A stretch of 7,785 bases of DNA from Acidobacteriota bacterium (lineage in GTDB: Bacteria > Acidobacteriota > Terriglobia > Versatilivoradales > Versatilivoraceae), in NCBI GenBank assembly GCA_026706225.1, contig JAPOZE010000381.1, forward strand, positions 1 through 7,785. Direction: 5' to 3'. The notes beneath the pieces are model-generated. The model saw nothing but the letters and a program-made list of their open reading frames with translations, had not been told where the DNA came from and ran no database searches. Within the stretch, counting starts at the first letter, position 1, and the number at the start of each line of letters is the position of its first letter. This document shows, in pieces, positions 5,928 through 7,785 of the stretch. A program made the position numbers and the translations under genes.

Positions 5928-6745
5928 TTGCCTTCCGTCACCGGAGAAAGGTGGGATGGGGACGCCGAGGAGGCCGAGGTGGTACCCGCAAAGATGCTGT
6001 CCAAGTGCCGGCGCAGGGAGGAGGCGTCCAGGTTTCTCTGGAGTTCGCCTCCGACTGCGGTGGAAATGCTTCCGGTCTCTTCGGAGACTACCACCACCAC
6101 GGCGTCCGACTCCTCGGTGACGCCGATGGCTGCCCGATGGCGGGTCCCCAGCTCCTTGCTCAACCTGGGGTCGAGGGTGAGGGGCAAGAAGCAGGCAGCC
6201 GCTGTAATCCGGCCTTTTTGGACGATGACGGCTCCGTCGTGGAGGGGAGCCCCGGGCAGGAACAGGCTCACCAGAAGATCGGAGGACAGGGCGGCATCGA
6301 CGACCACGCCGCTTTCCCTGTAGTTCTTGAGTCCCATCTCGCGCTCGATGACGATCAGCGCCCCGATGCGCTGGGAGGACAAGCGGATTGCCGCGGACAC
6401 GATCTCCTCACAGGTCTCGGTGATCGGATCTCGGGAGAACCTTCGCAGCAACGGATTCTTGCCGATGTTGGCCAGGGCCCGGCGAATCTCAGCCGCGAAC
6501 AACACGATGATTCCGACCACGAAAAAGGGAAGAATGGTGGTCATGATCCATTGAACGGTCTCCAGGTTGAACCAGAGGGTGACGTAATAAAACAGCACCA
6601 GGAATCCCACTCCGAAGGCCATTTGCACGGCACGGGTCCCGCGGATCAACAAGAGGATGTGGTAGATCAGAATGCTGACGATGAGAATGTCGACAGCCGA
6701 GGACCAGGTGAGTCGGTCCAGGCGGAATAGTTCGATCAGATTCAT
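5924..6745 (-). CDS. cdaA: Membrane diadenylate cyclase CdaA (DAC domain)
   Basis: CdaA condenses two ATP into cyclic di-AMP, a second messenger linked to potassium, osmotic and cell-wall homeostasis. Its 273 residues fit the family. Three transmembrane helices are visible at about 16-34, 39-58 and 68-86, with the conserved RGTRAVQ (35-41) between the first two and AAEIRRAL (84-91) after the third. The cytoplasmic DAC domain follows from about 105. It has the catalytic DGA (170-172, within LHDGAVIV) and the RHR motif (202-204, within GTRHRAAIG), then SEETG (221-225). Both catalytic motifs are intact. The end (254-268) is a Ser/Thr-rich tail, probably flexible. The ATG overlaps the folP stop as ATGA and has no good ribosome binding site, so translation is likely coupled to folP. 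The partners YbbR and GlmM follow directly, the classic cdaA-cdaR-glmM module. Confidence 0.96.
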   Translation of the reverse strand: MNLIELFRLDRLTWSSAVDILIVSILIYHILLLIRGTRAVQMAFGVGFLVLFYYVTLWFNLETVQWIMTTILPFFVVGIIVLFAAEIRRALANIGKNPLLRRFSRDPITETCEEIVSAAIRLSSQRIGALIVIEREMGLKNYRESGVVVDAALSSDLLVSLFLPGAPLHDGAVIVQKGRITAAACFLPLTLDPRLSKELGTRHRAAIGVTEESDAVVVVVSEETGSISTAVGGELQRNLDASSLRRHLDSIFAGTTSASSASPSHLSPVTEGK

Positions 6746-7605
6746 GGCGGCCAGGATGAAAATCCCATTATAGCATCACACATTTGGACCACCTGGCGGG
6801 TCTCCCCCACGTCGTGAACGCGAATGATGTGCGCTCCCCGGATCACGGCAACGGCCGTGCTGGCCAGGCTTCCCAATAGCCTTTCCTCCACCGGCAGGTT
6901 CAGCAGGTTGCCGATGAAGGACTTCCGGGAGGGTCCCACCAGAATGGGCAGCCGAAAGCGTTTCAGCACCTCCAGTCGCCTCAGAATCAGGAGATTGTCT
7001 TCCACGCCCTTGCCGAATCCCAGCCCGGGGTCCAGGATGATCCGATTTCCGGGAATTCCGGCCCGCAGAGCTTTTTTCACCGAATGCCGCAGGCCCGCCT
7101 GCACCGACTGCAGAGGCCGCTTGAGCGCGGGCAGTCCATGGAGACGCTGCGGGCTGCCACGGCTATGCATGAGCACCATGGCGGCGCCGGCCGCGGCGGC
7201 GCAGGCGGCCATGTCGGGGTCGAAGCGCAGCCCGCCGATATCGTTGACCACCGAGGCGCCGGCAGCGACGGCACTGCGAGCGACTTCGGACTTGTAGGTA
7301 TCCACCGAGATGGGGACGGTCAGACGCCTGGCCAGCTTTTCAATGACCGGGACAACCCTCCGGATCTCGTCTGTTGCGGAAACGGAACCGGGACGGTCCG
7401 GACGGGTCGACTCCCCTCCCACGTCCACCAGGTCCGCTCCCTGGTCTTCCAGTTGCAGACCGTGCTCGACCGCCTCATCGGTTCGCAGATAGGCCCCGCC
7501 ATCGTAGAAGGAGTCGGGGGTCACATTCAGAATTCCCATGATCAGGGTCTTCCGCCCCAACTCCAGGGTGCCGTGGGGAAGTTGCAATCGGAAGCGCTGT
7601 CTCAT
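6742..7605 (-). CDS. folP: Dihydropteroate synthase FolP
   Basis: FolP joins 6-hydroxymethyl-7,8-dihydropterin pyrophosphate to p-aminobenzoate to give 7,8-dihydropteroate in folate synthesis; it is the sulfonamide target and acts in the cytoplasm as a TIM barrel. The 287 residues are typical. Signature segments in order are NVTPDSF (27-33), DVGGESTRP (61-69), SVDTYKSEVA (100-109), NDIGG (121-125), MHSRG (146-150), DPGLGFGK (192-199), GPSRKSFIG (224-232) and RVHDV (262-266). The substrate and pyrophosphate loops look complete. MHSRG stands where many homologues have MHMRG or MHMQG, a mild variation. The ATG at 7605 is preceded by AAGGA (7615-7611) at five bases. It is the first gene of the block visible here; its stop is shared with the cdaA start. 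The pairing with cdaA is a matter of operon organisation, as no direct biochemical link is evident. Confidence 0.97.
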   Translation of the reverse strand: MRQRFRLQLPHGTLELGRKTLIMGILNVTPDSFYDGGAYLRTDEAVEHGLQLEDQGADLVDVGGESTRPDRPGSVSATDEIRRVVPVIEKLARRLTVPISVDTYKSEVARSAVAAGASVVNDIGGLRFDPDMAACAAAAGAAMVLMHSRGSPQRLHGLPALKRPLQSVQAGLRHSVKKALRAGIPGNRIILDPGLGFGKGVEDNLLILRRLEVLKRFRLPILVGPSRKSFIGNLLNLPVEERLLGSLASTAVAVIRGAHIIRVHDVGETRQVVQMCDAIMGFSSWPP

Positions 7606-7785
7606 GGGTGTCCTTGAATTCTAAACGGGAACCTCCTGCCCCTCAAAAAACCTGACACGCACCTCTTCTCAAGAGCGCAGCCCCGCGGGAAGTGCGAGGA
7701 AGAAACGAAACTGAGAGGAAACGGACGGAGGAAGGGCAACCGGTCGTCCGGTCCGGCGTGGGCGGCGGTCCGGATTCGGTTTGGC
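7606..7785. other. Upstream region of folP; no gene identified
   Basis: These 180 bases to the right edge hold no gene I recognise. On the minus strand two frames enter from the edge and stop at 7669-7671 and 7643-7645. Either could be the C-terminal tail of an upstream gene, but neither has recognisable family residues. In several lineages ftsH precedes folP in this operon; nothing here confirms or excludes it. The stretch at about 7690-7737 is strongly purine-rich on the plus strand. A short GC hairpin (ACCGG and CCGGT, 7739-7752) is present without a following T-run. Confidence 0.4.

Noticed and set aside
5226..6323. Plus-strand open frame of 365 codons opposite ybbR and cdaA, with similar frames opposite glmM and folP.
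   Set aside because: All are codon shadows of well-supported minus-strand genes and show no family residues or ribosome binding context.
7618..7646. Promoter-like pair before folP: TTGAGG, 17-base spacer, TAGAAT on the minus strand.
   Set aside because: The boxes are good, but transcription would start about six bases before the ATG and leave out the AAGGA ribosome binding site. It would only work as a near-leaderless promoter, so I do not call it.
7643..7785. Possible C-terminal tail of an upstream gene such as ftsH.
   Set aside because: Two frames run in from the edge, but neither has a recognisable motif, and the sequence is too short to decide.
1..7785. CRISPR array, tRNA, rRNA, insertion sequence or attachment site.
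   Set aside because: I saw no regularly spaced repeats, no tRNA or rRNA landmarks and no transposase or integrase coding sequence on either strand.

Overview
The window is GC-rich bacterial DNA. Every gene I can support lies on the minus strand, so transcription runs from the right edge (7785) to the left edge (1). Two co-directional blocks are visible. The right block (7605 to 3862) is folP - cdaA - ybbR/cdaR - glmM. It covers folate synthesis (dihydropteroate synthase), a membrane diadenylate cyclase that makes c-di-AMP, its YbbR-domain partner, and phosphoglucosamine mutase for peptidoglycan precursors. All three junctions in this block are four-base ATGA stop/start overlaps, so it is almost certainly one translationally coupled operon. 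The left block (3705 to the left edge) is pilB - pilT - pilC. It holds the extension ATPase, the retraction ATPase and the platform protein of a type IV pilus; pilC is cut by the window edge after about 200 residues.

The two blocks are separated by 156 bases. That gap contains a good sigma70-type promoter candidate for the pilus genes: a perfect TTGACA, a 17-base spacer holding a run of seven C, and TAGCAT. A short leader follows, with a small hairpin directly before the pilB ribosome binding site. A second gap of about 256 bases lies between pilT and pilC. It contains a 75-base imperfect palindrome (767-841) with a nested stem-loop that looks like a REP/MITE-type intergenic repeat or a strong RNA structure.

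The organism is a Gram-negative-type bacterium with type IV pili and a cdaA-cdaR-glmM locus. The gene order folP-cdaA-ybbR-glmM and the pilB-pilT-pilC run would fit Acidobacteriota or a deltaproteobacterial-type lineage. This is inference from gene content and high GC, not from a phylogeny.

The genes are well-known families and I see no wholly new system. The most interesting points are: (a) PilB carries an N-terminal MshEN-type c-di-GMP motif pair next to an operon that makes c-di-AMP; (b) the homopolymer tract sits inside the pilB promoter spacer; (c) the pilT-pilC palindrome; and (d) the pilT start, where an ATG with a clear ribosome binding site is better than the longer TTG start.
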